Origin: Ovoidimarina sp038744785
GTDB taxonomy: Bacteria > Pseudomonadota > Alphaproteobacteria > Rhodobacterales > Rhodobacteraceae
Assembly: GCA_038744785.1 (NCBI GenBank)
Contig: JBCDLX010000017.1
Span: forward strand, 1 to 64,000
DNA: 64,000 nucleotides
Reading direction: 5' to 3'
Positions 26,576 to 34,935 of this stretch are shown here, piece by piece. The notes beneath the pieces are model-generated. The model was not told the origin of the DNA, made no database searches, and saw only the letters and a list, made by a program, of their open reading frames with translations. The translations under genes were made by a program, and so were the position numbers. The first letter of the stretch is position 1, and the number at the start of each line of letters is the position of its first letter.

Positions 26576-28012
26576 TCAAATTTTGATAGGGCGCGGATGG
26601 CCCAGGTTGCGTATGGCGCGGGCCACAAGGCTCACACGGCTGCCCTTTGATCCCTTCACAAGAACCACATCGCCCGCGTCGATTAGCGTGCGGGCCTTCG
26701 ACGCGAGCGCCTCCGCATCATTTGCCCGAAGCCCCCGGCGATGTTCCGGAAGTGCGTCCCAAAGCGATTGCATGCGTGGCCCCACGCAGTGGACCTGCGC
26801 GACCGTTTCCATTGCCGGATGATTGGCGATGGCGCGGTGCATCGCGGCCTCGTCGGGACCAAGTTCCAGCATGTCGCCCAGAACCGCTATGCGCCGACCG
26901 CGCCCGATCCGTCCGATGTCGTCGACGGGTTGGGCCTCGGCCAAAACCTCCAGCGCCGCCGCCATAGAAGCGGGGTTGGCATTGAACGCATCGTCGATCA
27001 ATTCGGCCGTCTGGTCGTCCTCAACCGGATCAAGTGCCAGCACCTCTCGGGTGCCCCGTCCGGCGGGTGGCGACCAGCGCCCCAGATCGCCCGTTGCTAT
27101 CGCAAGATCCGCCCCCGCCGCATCCACAGCGGCCAGAGCTGCGAGGGCATTCATTGCAAAATGGCGACCGGCGACACCAATTTTGAACACTAGGGGCGCG
27201 CCGTTCCACTCCGCTTCCACCACCGTTGCGCTGCCTGCAACATCGGCATGAACGATTTGGAAATCCGCGCTGTCGCCGTGACCGAACCGCCGCACAATCG
27301 CTGCGTACGCCATGGCGTGCTGCAACAAGATATCCCGCGTTTCGACATCATCGTTGACGATCGCAACGCCGCCCGGTTCGAGGCCCACGAAGATCGAGGC
27401 CTTTTCCTGCGCAATGCCCGACAGACTGTCGAATGCTGCCAGGTGCGCCTCTGCGATTGTGGTGATGATCGCAATATGTGGCCGGGTAAGCTGCGCAAGC
27501 GGCGCAATTTCGCCAGGGGCGTTCATCCCGATCTCGATGACAGCAAACTCTGTGTCCTCTGGCATACGGGCCAGCGTCAGCGGCACGCCCCAGTGATTAT
27601 TGTAGCTCGCTTCGGCCGCATGGGTCTTGCCTTGCGGCGACAAGACATCGCGAAGCATCTCTTTAGTCGATGTCTTGCCTGCGGAACCGGTTACCGCAAT
27701 CACGCAGGCATCGGTCCGTTCGCGCCCGGCCCGTCCCAGATCAGAAAGTGCCGCCAGAACGTCGTCCACGATCAATAGCGGCGCGTCCTTTGGAACGTCA
27801 GGCGGCCGATGCGAGACAAGCGCGGCCGCCGCGCCTTTTGCCAGGGCCTCTGCGACGAAGTCATGGCCATCGCGCGTGGCTTTCAGCGCAACAAAGAGGT
27901 CGCCCCGGCGAAGGGATCGCGTGTCAATCGACACACCAGACGCTGTCCAGCCTTCGGTCGCCTGCCCGCCCGTCGCTTTGGCCACCGTGTCGGAGGTCCA
28001 AAGCATCGTCAT
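26576..28012 (-). CDS. murF: UDP-MurNAc-tripeptide--D-alanyl-D-alanine ligase MurF
   Basis: Fourth Mur ligase, attaching the D-Ala-D-Ala made by Ddl; 478 residues. Visible motifs: GVSIDTRSLRRGDLFVALKATRDGHDFVAEAL in the N-domain, ATP loop VTGSAGKTSTKEMLRDVL, SYNNHWGVPLTLARMPEDTEFAVIEIGMNAPGEI (MurF hallmark) and DDAFNANPASMAAALEVL. The start overlaps the murE stop (ATGA). Confidence 0.95.
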   Translation of the reverse strand: MTMLWTSDTVAKATGGQATEGWTASGVSIDTRSLRRGDLFVALKATRDGHDFVAEALAKGAAAALVSHRPPDVPKDAPLLIVDDVLAALSDLGRAGRERTDACVIAVTGSAGKTSTKEMLRDVLSPQGKTHAAEASYNNHWGVPLTLARMPEDTEFAVIEIGMNAPGEIAPLAQLTRPHIAIITTIAEAHLAAFDSLSGIAQEKASIFVGLEPGGVAIVNDDVETRDILLQHAMAYAAIVRRFGHGDSADFQIVHADVAGSATVVEAEWNGAPLVFKIGVAGRHFAMNALAALAAVDAAGADLAIATGDLGRWSPPAGRGTREVLALDPVEDDQTAELIDDAFNANPASMAAALEVLAEAQPVDDIGRIGRGRRIAVLGDMLELGPDEAAMHRAIANHPAMETVAQVHCVGPRMQSLWDALPEHRRGLRANDAEALASKARTLIDAGDVVLVKGSKGSRVSLVARAIRNLGHPRPIKI

Positions 28013-29508
28013 GCGACCCGCCCGTCAAGCGCCGAGACCGCGACGCTCGCTTGTTCGACGTCGTCGAACGGGTAAACGGTGTCGCCGATGGTCTGTCCCG
28101 TCTCATGGCCCTTTCCGGCGATCAACAGGGCGTCGCCCGGTTCTAACATGTCAACGCCGCGCAAGATCGCTTCAGTGCGGTCGCCGAATTCCTGTGCTTC
28201 CGGGGCGCCGTTCAGAACGGCGGCGCGGATGGCGGCGGGATCCTCGCTGCGGGGGTTGTCATCCGTGACAATGCCGATGTCGGCCCATTTGGCGACAGCT
28301 TCGCCCATCAACGGCCGTTTCGTCCTATCCCGGTCGCCACCAGCGCCAAACACCACGATCAGCCGCCCCATCACATGTGGGCGCAACGCCCGGGTGGCGG
28401 TCACAAGCGCATCGGGCGTATGCGCATAATCCACAAATACAGCAGCGCCGTTCGCGCGGGTCGCCGCGAGCTGCATTCGACCCCGCACCGTGGCCAGCAT
28501 CGGCAAAGCTTCGAACACCTCTATCGGGGCGCAGCCTGCCGCAATCGTTAGCCCCGCTGCGACAAGCGCGTTCTCAGCCTGAAAACCGCCGATAAGCGGC
28601 AAGTGCACCTGCCGAGCGCTTCCGTTCCAGCTGTAGCGCAGCTCTTGTCCGGTCGCGTCAAAGCGTTGATTTACAAGCCGAAGCGCGACGTCCTCGGATC
28701 GGCCCACTGTCAGGATATCGCACCCCCGCTCCTGCGCGATTTCGACGATTTCGGGGCCCATCGGATCGTCGGTGTTGACGACCGCTGTGCCGTCTTCGGG
28801 CAGAACCCGGTCAAAGAGACCGGCTTTGGCGGCAAAATAGGCTTCGAAGCTTTCGTGGTAGTCAAGGTGATCCTGACTGAAGTTCGTGAACCCCGCGGCG
28901 ATCAGATTGACACCGTCAAGCCGCCGTTGTTCCAGCCCATGCGAAGACGCCTCCATCACGGCATGTTCGATCCCTTCGGCCGCGATGTCAGCGAGGATGC
29001 GATGCAGGGTGACCGGTTCCGGTGTCGTGTGCGCCAGTGGTGCAGCAAAGCTTCCTTCGACACCCGTCGTTCCGATGTTAACCGCTTCGATCCCCATCGC
29101 GTGCCAAAGCTGACGTGTGAAGGTCGCAACCGAGGTTTTGCCATTGGTTCCCGTGACGGCCACAACGGCGTCGGGCTGCTGTCCGAACCAAAGGGCGGCG
29201 GCATAGGCGAGCGCCTGTCGGGGATCTTCTGTGACAACAACGGGAATACCGGCTTCAGCTATTGCTTCCTTGGCGATCCGCGCACCCTGACGATCCGTCA
29301 GAATTGCGCCGGCCTTCATCCGAAGCGCGAACTGAATGAACTCGCCGCCATGAATCCGACTGCCAGGCAGGGCCGCAAACAGATGGCCGGGCTTCACTTC
29401 GCGGCTGTCGACCGACAGACCTGTAATCGGCACATCGCCCGCGCCCGGAACCGTCAGGCCAAGCGCGGCCAGCGTCTTGCCCTCTGCCCTGACACCCATG
29501 CCCCTCAC
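28009..29508 (-). CDS. murE: UDP-MurNAc-tripeptide synthetase MurE (meso-diaminopimelate type)
   Basis: Third Mur ligase; 499 residues. N-domain GLSVDSREVKPGHLFAALPGSRIHG, ATP loop VTGTNGKTSVATF, FTNFSQDHLDYHESFEAYFAAKAGLF, and a C-terminal TDDNPRSEDP. The DNPR tetrapeptide marks meso-diaminopimelate as the amino acid added. Two ATGs three codons apart (29508 and 29499) could start it; MGVRAEGKTLAALG from the second looks more natural. It follows ftsI by 11 bp. Confidence 0.95.
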   Translation of the reverse strand: MRGMGVRAEGKTLAALGLTVPGAGDVPITGLSVDSREVKPGHLFAALPGSRIHGGEFIQFALRMKAGAILTDRQGARIAKEAIAEAGIPVVVTEDPRQALAYAAALWFGQQPDAVVAVTGTNGKTSVATFTRQLWHAMGIEAVNIGTTGVEGSFAAPLAHTTPEPVTLHRILADIAAEGIEHAVMEASSHGLEQRRLDGVNLIAAGFTNFSQDHLDYHESFEAYFAAKAGLFDRVLPEDGTAVVNTDDPMGPEIVEIAQERGCDILTVGRSEDVALRLVNQRFDATGQELRYSWNGSARQVHLPLIGGFQAENALVAAGLTIAAGCAPIEVFEALPMLATVRGRMQLAATRANGAAVFVDYAHTPDALVTATRALRPHVMGRLIVVFGAGGDRDRTKRPLMGEAVAKWADIGIVTDDNPRSEDPAAIRAAVLNGAPEAQEFGDRTEAILRGVDMLEPGDALLIAGKGHETGQTIGDTVYPFDDVEQASVAVSALDGRVA

Positions 29509-29519
29509 CCTTTGAACTG

Positions 29520-31304
29520 CTACTCGTTAGAAGCCAGTGTTACCCTGCCCGGCAGGTCGGGTTCAATGTCCGGCGCAAGCCCCAAAAGCGGTGCGGCCCG
29601 GCGGATCACTTCTGCCGCGACTGGGACCGCCGTCCAGCCCGCCGTCCGGCGCGGCTCGGTGCCAGATGTCTCGACCGGTTCATCCAGTGCGACGACCAAT
29701 ACATATTTGGGTTTGGACGCCGGGAAGACGGCGGCGAACGTCGTGATCACCTTATTTTCGTAGTAGCCGCCGTTCGCTTTCGGCTTGTCTGCTGTCCCGG
29801 TCTTGCCTGCCACTTCGTATCCTGCAACCTCACCAAAGGACGCAGTGCCGCGCACAACTACCTGCCGAAGCATGTTTCGCGACGTCGCCGAAACTCGCTG
29901 GGAGACGATGCGGGGACCAAGTTCCACACGGTCCCGGCGGATCAGCGTGGGCTCCACGCGCGTGCCACCGTTTAGAAGCGACGCGTAACCAGTGGCCAGG
30001 TGCAGCGGGCTGGATGACAGGCCATGGCCGTAGCTTATCGTCATCGTGGAAATCTCGGACCAGCGGCGCGGCAGCAGGGGCTTGGCCCCGGCGGCCTCAA
30101 TCAGTTCAACAGACGTTGGGCTGAGAAATCCAAGCTCGTCAAGAAACCTGCGCTGGCGCTTGGCGCCAATGTCCATCGCAATGCGCGCCGTGCCGATGTT
30201 CGACGATTTCACGATCACATCTTCGACCGACAGGCTGTCACCGTAGTTTCGAAAATCGCGAATCTTGTGCTTGCCCCAGCGCAAGGGGCCCTTGGTGTCG
30301 ATCATTGTCGCAGGATTGACCAACCCCTCTTCCAACGCTTGGGCGGCGGTGAAAATCTTGAAGGTCGACCCAAGTTCATACACCCCCTGGACAGCGCGGT
30401 TAAAAAGCGGACTGTCGCCCGGATCACCTTGGATTAGCGGGACGGGCCTGTCGTTGGGGTCAAAATCGGGCAGGCTGACAAGACTGACAAGTTCACCGGA
30501 ATGGATATCCATCAAAACGGCCGCCGCGCCCTTGGCGTTCATGAGCTTCATGCCGCCGAACAGGACACGCTCGACCGCCGCCTGCACCGACAGATCGAGC
30601 GACAGGGTCAAGGGCGCGCCGCCATTGGCCGGGTCGCGCAGCCAACCATCGAACGTCTTTTCGACACCAGCAACACCCACGACCTCGGCGGCATGAACGC
30701 CTTCGCGACCGAACCCGGCCCCCCCCAGCACATGGCTTGCAAGGCTGCCATTGGGATAAAGCCGCATCTCGCGGGGACCAAAAAGAAGCCCCGGTTCTCC
30801 GAGATCGTGCACCGCTTGCCGCTGAGCGGGCGAGATCTTTCGTTTGATCCAAAGAAACTTCCGGTTACCCGTGAAGTCCTTGCGCAGCCGATCCTCGTCA
30901 AGATCGGGGAAGATCCGCGCAAGCTCGGTCGCCGCGCGCAGTGGATCGACCATGATCGGCGGCTGGGCATAAAGCGAATGCGTGGTCAGGTTGGTAGCCA
31001 GGATACGGCCGTTCCTATCGACGATATCGGCGCGCTGGTTCAGAATTGTCGTGCCCGACGCGGCTGCGACGGGTTCAACCGGGTCAGATGTTGCAAGCAT
31101 ACCCATACGCCCGCCGACCAGAACAAACGCGCACAGAAAGAAGATGCCCAACACCAGAAGCCGCCCCTCGGCGCGCTGCCGCTCGGCATCGCGGGTTTCT
31201 TCGTGGCGGCGGACGAGGTTCTCGCGCTCAATCGCATCGGGGTTCATTCCCTTGGCGCGGGCTTCGAGAATTCGGGCCAAGGGGCGAAGGGGCGTACGTG
31301 TCAT
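29520..31304 (-). CDS. ftsI: Septal penicillin-binding protein FtsI (PBP3)
   Basis: Class B PBP, the septal transpeptidase; 594 residues. One N-terminal membrane segment (LLVLGIFFLCAFVLVGGRMGML, about residues 49-70) is followed by the pedestal domain and the transpeptidase domain with all three active-site motifs: S313-T-F-K316, S367-S-N369 and K501-T-G503. It works as the partner of FtsW. Its start overlaps the ftsL stop (ATGA). Confidence 0.95.
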   Translation of the reverse strand: MTRTPLRPLARILEARAKGMNPDAIERENLVRRHEETRDAERQRAEGRLLVLGIFFLCAFVLVGGRMGMLATSDPVEPVAAASGTTILNQRADIVDRNGRILATNLTTHSLYAQPPIMVDPLRAATELARIFPDLDEDRLRKDFTGNRKFLWIKRKISPAQRQAVHDLGEPGLLFGPREMRLYPNGSLASHVLGGAGFGREGVHAAEVVGVAGVEKTFDGWLRDPANGGAPLTLSLDLSVQAAVERVLFGGMKLMNAKGAAAVLMDIHSGELVSLVSLPDFDPNDRPVPLIQGDPGDSPLFNRAVQGVYELGSTFKIFTAAQALEEGLVNPATMIDTKGPLRWGKHKIRDFRNYGDSLSVEDVIVKSSNIGTARIAMDIGAKRQRRFLDELGFLSPTSVELIEAAGAKPLLPRRWSEISTMTISYGHGLSSSPLHLATGYASLLNGGTRVEPTLIRRDRVELGPRIVSQRVSATSRNMLRQVVVRGTASFGEVAGYEVAGKTGTADKPKANGGYYENKVITTFAAVFPASKPKYVLVVALDEPVETSGTEPRRTAGWTAVPVAAEVIRRAAPLLGLAPDIEPDLPGRVTLASNE

Positions 31305-31651
31305 TGTCCTTCCTCCACAAGATCTCCGCGCAGCAATTGCAAATCAGAGACCGGAGCGACCGGCGGCGGTGGAAGTGCGACCTGTTCTGCCGTTCCGAAT
31401 TGTTCAGGTGCAAGCGGGAAAAGCTTCAGACGATCGTAATTGAGGTTTGCCAAATCCCGTAGCCGGTCGGGCCGGTTCAGATAGGCCCATTCGGCCCGCA
31501 GAACGGCAAGCCGGTCCCGTAGACGTGCCATGTCGGCCCGAACGGCCTGCGTTTCACGCAGCGCCGCCTGTGTTGTATAGTTTTGCTGATAAGCCCAGAA
31601 GGCCAGACCCATCACCGCCAATGCGATCAACCCGTAGATCATAGACTTCAT
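31301..31651 (-). CDS. ftsL: Cell division protein FtsL
   Basis: Small bitopic divisome protein, 116 residues: an N-terminal membrane helix (IYGLIALAVMGLAFWAYQQNY) followed by a heptad-rich coiled coil (AALRETQAVRADMARLRDRLAVLRAEWAYLNRPDRL). The WAYLNRPDRLRDLA stretch is the recognisable FtsL feature. Overlaps rsmH upstream and ftsI downstream by 4 bp each. The C-terminal Pro-rich tail is ordinary for alphaproteobacteria. Confidence 0.9.
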   Translation of the reverse strand: MKSMIYGLIALAVMGLAFWAYQQNYTTQAALRETQAVRADMARLRDRLAVLRAEWAYLNRPDRLRDLANLNYDRLKLFPLAPEQFGTAEQVALPPPPVAPVSDLQLLRGDLVEEGQ

Positions 31652-32643
31652 CGCTCAGCCCTTTCTGCCAATTGGGGCAGGCCCAATGCGGCGCGATCCG
31701 GGGGAATGGGGGACGCCTGTGTCCGCACCCCGATGCGAAGCGTCGCCGAGCGTGCGCGCGGGTTAGCCGCAAGCTCTGCCGCGTCGGCTGTGATTCCCTT
31801 GTTTCGCGCAGTCCACCGGGGCGCTGTTTCAACGCGCGCGGGCGCATGGCGGTTGCCTCCGCCGGACCTTGCGCCCTGCTGAAAGAAGCGCTTGACCACG
31901 CGATCTTCCAGGGAATGAAAGCTAACCACCACCAGATGGCCACCCGGCCGCAGGACCCGTTCCGCTGCCTCAAGCCCACGCACAAGTTCACCGAATTCGT
32001 CATTCACCGCGATCCGAAGCGCCTGAAAGCTGCGTGTCGCGGGGTGGCTTTGTCCCGGCTTTCGGCGCGGAACGCAGCTTTCGACGATCCTTGCGAGATG
32101 CGCGGTAGTGATGATCGTTGCTGTGCCCCGCTCTGCCACAATCTGCCGTGCGATGCGGCGTGCCGCACGTTCTTCACCATAGTGGTAAAGAATGTCCGCC
32201 AGAGCAGTTTCTTCGGCGCTATTTACAAGATCTGCGGCGCTTGGCCCCGCCTGGCTCATCCGCATATCAAGCGGACCATCCGCCCCGAAAGAAAACCCTC
32301 TCTCGGCCTGATCGAGCTGCATCGACGATACACCCAGATCCAAGACAACTCCGTCGATGGGCGGTGTCACATACGTGTCCAGCGCCCCGAATGTCCCTTC
32401 GACAAGATGCAGACGCGGGCCATAATCGCCTGCCCAATTCTGCGCCATCTTGAACACGTCCGGGTCGCGGTCGATGGCCGTAACACGGTCTGCCCCGGCT
32501 TCAAGAAACCCACGCGTGTAGCCGCCCGCGCCGAACGTGCCGTCAATCCAATGGCCCGCAACAGGCGCGACCGCGTCTAGGATTGCTCCCAAGAGAACCG
32601 GGATATGCGGGGACGTTTCGGTAACATGCGCGGCGGCAGCCAT
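31648..32643 (-). CDS. rsmH: 16S rRNA (cytosine1402-N4)-methyltransferase RsmH
   Basis: SAM-dependent rRNA methyltransferase (MraW), 331 residues. HIPVLLGAILDAVAP at the N-terminus, SAM loop DGTFGAGGYTRGFLEAGADRVTAIDRD, VVLDLGVSSMQLDQAERGFSFGADGPLDMRM and the C-terminal LVVVSFHSLEDRVVKRFF are all diagnostic. It follows mraZ by 5 bp and overlaps ftsL by 4 bp. Confidence 0.96.
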   Translation of the reverse strand: MAAAAHVTETSPHIPVLLGAILDAVAPVAGHWIDGTFGAGGYTRGFLEAGADRVTAIDRDPDVFKMAQNWAGDYGPRLHLVEGTFGALDTYVTPPIDGVVLDLGVSSMQLDQAERGFSFGADGPLDMRMSQAGPSAADLVNSAEETALADILYHYGEERAARRIARQIVAERGTATIITTAHLARIVESCVPRRKPGQSHPATRSFQALRIAVNDEFGELVRGLEAAERVLRPGGHLVVVSFHSLEDRVVKRFFQQGARSGGGNRHAPARVETAPRWTARNKGITADAAELAANPRARSATLRIGVRTQASPIPPDRAALGLPQLAERAER

Positions 32644-32648
32644 CGCGC

Positions 32649-33152
32649 CTAGGCCTCCTGCCGCTTGTCAAGCAATGTCAACGGATCGAAGTCATCGGGG
32701 AACTGGTCAAGCCAGGCTTCGGTTTTCGCCAGTTCTTCTTCTTCAAAGGTCTCGGGGTTCCAGATCTGGAACGTGTCGCCTGTAGCGATGAAATATCCTT
32801 CGGCCTCAATCCCGATCTTGCCACGCAGTTTGGCTGACAAGACGATGCGGCCGGTTTCATCGACCGCGACCTTCTGGGACTGGCCGTTGAACAGACGTTC
32901 CAACATCCGCCGCTCCATCGAGCCGCGCGGCATCTCGGCAATCTGGGCGTCAACTTCGTTGGCGGCCTCGATTGTGTAGCATTCCAGATAGGCGCGGCGG
33001 TGGTCACCGTAGACGATCACAAACTCTGGCGCCTTGCCGTCGGTCCAAGCGGGGTCGCCGGCCTCAAGGACACGACGAAAGTCGGCCGGGATCGACACCC
33101 GGCCCTTGCCGTCCACCTTCTGGTGGAATTCGCCTCTGAACCTTCGAACCAC
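32649..33152 (-). CDS. mraZ: Transcriptional regulator MraZ
   Basis: First gene of the dcw cluster: a ring-forming DNA-binding protein with two AbrB-like SpoVT repeats, FHQKVDGKGRVSIPADFRRVLE and VAVDETGRIVLSAKLRGKIG. I choose GTG 33152 (VRRFRGEFHQ, 167 residues) because MraZ proteins usually begin right at this RRFRG motif; the frame remains open to another GTG at 33227 which would add 25 low-complexity residues. The ribosome site is weak for either. MraZ represses its own operon through TGGG repeats, a candidate of which is seen at 33675-33689. Confidence 0.9.
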   Translation of the reverse strand: MVRRFRGEFHQKVDGKGRVSIPADFRRVLEAGDPAWTDGKAPEFVIVYGDHRRAYLECYTIEAANEVDAQIAEMPRGSMERRMLERLFNGQSQKVAVDETGRIVLSAKLRGKIGIEAEGYFIATGDTFQIWNPETFEEEELAKTEAWLDQFPDDFDPLTLLDKRQEA

Positions 33153-33645
33153 TGTCCCGCGGCCCCTTCGTTCGTTGTCCCGTTCTCCAGGTCCCGGAAC
33201 GGAAACGGCGGATTGAGCTGCTGCCACTGCTCAACCCGCCGCCCTCGTCCCGTTTCCGGGGTAGTCCAGCTGCGCGCGCCACCTGGGGGGATGTCTGCTC
33301 GCTCGCGCGCCGGATCTCTTCTTTCGATGAAGCGGGTGCCTGTATGAAACCTGCTCTTATTTTGGGGGGTTGGGGTCTTCCGCCCCGTTTTCCCGTTCAT
33401 CGCAAGTGAAGGGATGCCATGGGATTTAATGGTAATCAATAGAAAAGTTTGGGACGTGGCTAAAGAGCGTGAAGTAGCACCAACGCGATTCATCAGAGAC
33501 TATGGGTATTTTTGCGCATATATTGATAATTTAAGATCGATCGGATCAATATATGGACATGATAGTCTGCATCACACATTCCCAAATAATGTCGTGCCTA
33601 CTGGTAGGAGAGACTGCATTTTAATGCCTGAGACCCATATTCGTT
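33153..33645 (-). promoter_or_regulatory. Long AT-rich mraZ leader, possible UpsM-like leader RNA
   Basis: About 490 nt between the likely dcw promoter and mraZ hold no gene I believe. Bases 33415-33645 are conspicuously AT-rich compared with the flanks, with runs such as ATATATTGATAATTTAAG. In Rhodobacter sphaeroides the mraZ 5' leader gives rise to an abundant small RNA, UpsM. The long leader here is in the same place. I could not find a clear Rho-independent terminator within it, so a stable RNA is inference only. Confidence 0.35.
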
Positions 33646-33674
33646 ACCGAATCATACCCGGCCTTCGAGCTATT

Positions 33675-33689
33675 CCCACAGTTTCCCAC
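33675..33689 (-). promoter_or_regulatory. Probable MraZ box in front of the dcw cluster
   Basis: The minus strand reads GTGGGAAACT GTGGGAATAG: two GTGGG units exactly 10 nt apart, one helical turn, the spacing known for MraZ operators (TGGG-N repeats). A TATGAT hexamer at 33651-33656 downstream could be the -10 element, with the repeats over the -35 region. It lies about 520 nt before the mraZ start. The match of motif, spacing and place supports the call; only two clear repeats are seen rather than three or more. Confidence 0.6.
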
Positions 33690-33858
33690 ACCTTGGGGCG
33701 AATCTGTTTGCAGATGTGTCGATGCGCATCGGGCCGCGCCCAAATTTTACGGGCGCCAAAATATAGGACGCATCCGCCTACGTGATGTGCACGTACCTCA
33801 GATCGCTCATATTTCTGCAACTGCAGCATGCATTGCGCGAGATGAACTTACGTAAACG

Positions 33859-33881
33859 CCTAAAAAAGCGACATTTTTAGG
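33859..33881. repeat. AT-rich inverted repeat between the dcw promoter and the small RNA
   Basis: CCTAAAAA, 7 nt, then TTTTTAGG: a perfect 8-bp palindromic pair. It lies in the divergent region between the minus-strand dcw promoter and the plus-strand small RNA promoter, so it could be an operator or a weak terminator. Nothing else in 33690-33919 is recognisable. Confidence 0.4.
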
Positions 33882-33919
33882 TATGCGATTGCTGCATGGC
33901 AGAAATGCGTCGATAAATA

Positions 33920-33947
33920 TTGTGCGCGTGCAGCGAAGCTCTAAATT
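33920..33947 (+). promoter_or_regulatory. Candidate promoter of the anti-SD small RNA
   Basis: TTGTGC (33920-33925) and TAAATT (33942-33947) are separated by 16 nt and would start transcription near 33955, just before the two hairpins. The -35 match is modest. Related Rhodobacter RNAs use heat-shock sigma factors; I cannot see an unambiguous RpoH-type site. Confidence 0.35.
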
Positions 33948-33954
33948 GGAACTC

Positions 33955-34063
33955 GACGGCGCAGGAAACATTGCGCCAGAAAAGATCAGAGGACCCCTCC
34001 TCCTCCCTGGGTCGTCTGAGTTTAGCGGTGGCACCGTCCTCCTCCCTGGTGTCACCGCTTTTT
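33955..34063 (+). ncRNA. Small RNA with two anti-Shine-Dalgarno hairpins (CcsR/cuckoo-like)
   Basis: Two adjacent hairpins each present a 12-nt loop holding CCTCCTCCC. Hairpin 1: stem 33987-33996 with 34009-34018 (10 bp, one mismatch). Hairpin 2: stem 34024-34035 with 34048-34059 (12 bp, one G-T), followed directly by a TTTTT run (34059-34063) and so acting as terminator. The loop sequence is complementary to ribosome-binding sites (GGAGG). This double hairpin is the hallmark of the alphaproteobacterial cuckoo RNA family, including the stress-induced CcsR RNAs of Rhodobacter. Here a single copy stands alone, with no DUF1127-type small ORF recognised upstream. The 5' end is estimated. Confidence 0.75.
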
Positions 34064-34092
34064 CTTCTCCGGAACGTGAATTCGTCAGACTG

Positions 34093-34587
34093 TCAGGCCA
34101 GCTTTGCCCAGATACCCTCAACCCGAACGATCAAAGGACCCGAGCACATAAGGTTTGTGTAGGTCATGATCTCTTCCGGTCGCCGGATGATGCCGGGGCG
34201 CCCTACAAGATCTCCGGCACGGCAAAACCGGGTTTCAGCCGCGTGACGCCCGGTCCCGATGATCTGTCCCGCTGATACCACAACATCGGCCTTGGGAAGT
34301 CCGCCGCCCAACGCGCCGGCCCGGATCACAACCGGATTGGCCTCCGGAACCATCTCAAGAAACGCAGCGTCCAGTTTCAGCCGATCAATCTCGGTGATTT
34401 CATGCAACCGACCCGACTGCGCCCGCACCATATCCCTTTCACGCAAGGCTTGCGCGTGAACCTCACCGAACGAGGTTGCGATGCGTGTCAAGGGGCCGAA
34501 ACCCGGAGCCTCCCATTGCGCCTCTCGAGGCCCGAGGTCCGCGGTTCCGCCGCCGCGCCGGATGATGTCTTGCGTAATGAATGCCAT
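34093..34587 (-). CDS. Hint-domain-like protein
   Basis: Protein of 164 residues that resembles the hedgehog/intein-type (Hint) domain found in many secreted roseobacter proteins: TRIATSFGEVHAQALRERDMV corresponds to the start of the fold and NPVVIRAGALGGGLPKADVVVSAGQ to its hallmark region (usually RAGALG-GLP-RDL-VSP-H). The usual C-terminal His/Asn and the N-terminal Cys that drive self-splicing are not evident, so it is probably not a protease. It has no signal peptide or partner domain. Its 3' end faces the small RNA terminator. The family assignment is tentative. Confidence 0.5.
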   Translation of the reverse strand: MAFITQDIIRRGGGTADLGPREAQWEAPGFGPLTRIATSFGEVHAQALRERDMVRAQSGRLHEITEIDRLKLDAAFLEMVPEANPVVIRAGALGGGLPKADVVVSAGQIIGTGRHAAETRFCRAGDLVGRPGIIRRPEEIMTYTNLMCSGPLIVRVEGIWAKLA

Positions 34588-34935
34588 GGTCTTCTCTTTG
34601 GACTTAAACGGATACGTGGCGGCGCCTCGGGATCGACGAAAGCTCCGTGCATTGAGGCCCTTGCGCTAAGGCGGGAACTGCCATTCAAGATTATCCGCTC
34701 GTGACTCTGCTCCTCTCAGAAATCTGGGCCAAGCCGAAGGGCCCGGTCGATACTTGCACGCCTCAGGACCAACCCGGAGCGCGCAAATTATTGAAAATTA
34801 TTGGTAAAGTTTCGATTAATCGCGCCCAGTGCGTCACCTCGCCAATTTTGGGGAGTCGCATAGCCCGTCCGTGCGCGCTAAGGTCAGCGGAATTCAAGGG
34901 CCGATCTGTTCAATCTGGCCCGCCTGCCGCGAGGT
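34588..34935. other. 348-bp gap with no recognised gene
   Basis: Between the Hint-like gene and the helicase stop. The middle (about 34785-34820) is AT-rich with two ATTATTG units (AAATTATTGAAAATTATTGG). No ORF, RNA or clear terminator is recognised; the right part should contain the helicase transcript end and the left part the promoter of the Hint-like gene. Confidence 0.4.

Noticed and set aside
33675..33689. TTCCCACA repeats read as DnaA boxes
   Set aside because: Each differs from TTATCCACA at two positions; the 10-nt spacing and location fit an MraZ operator better.
33414..33785. Open frame of 123 codons on the plus strand in the mraZ leader
   Set aside because: Odd composition, no ribosome site, no recognisable fold, and it runs antisense through the probable dcw promoter and leader.
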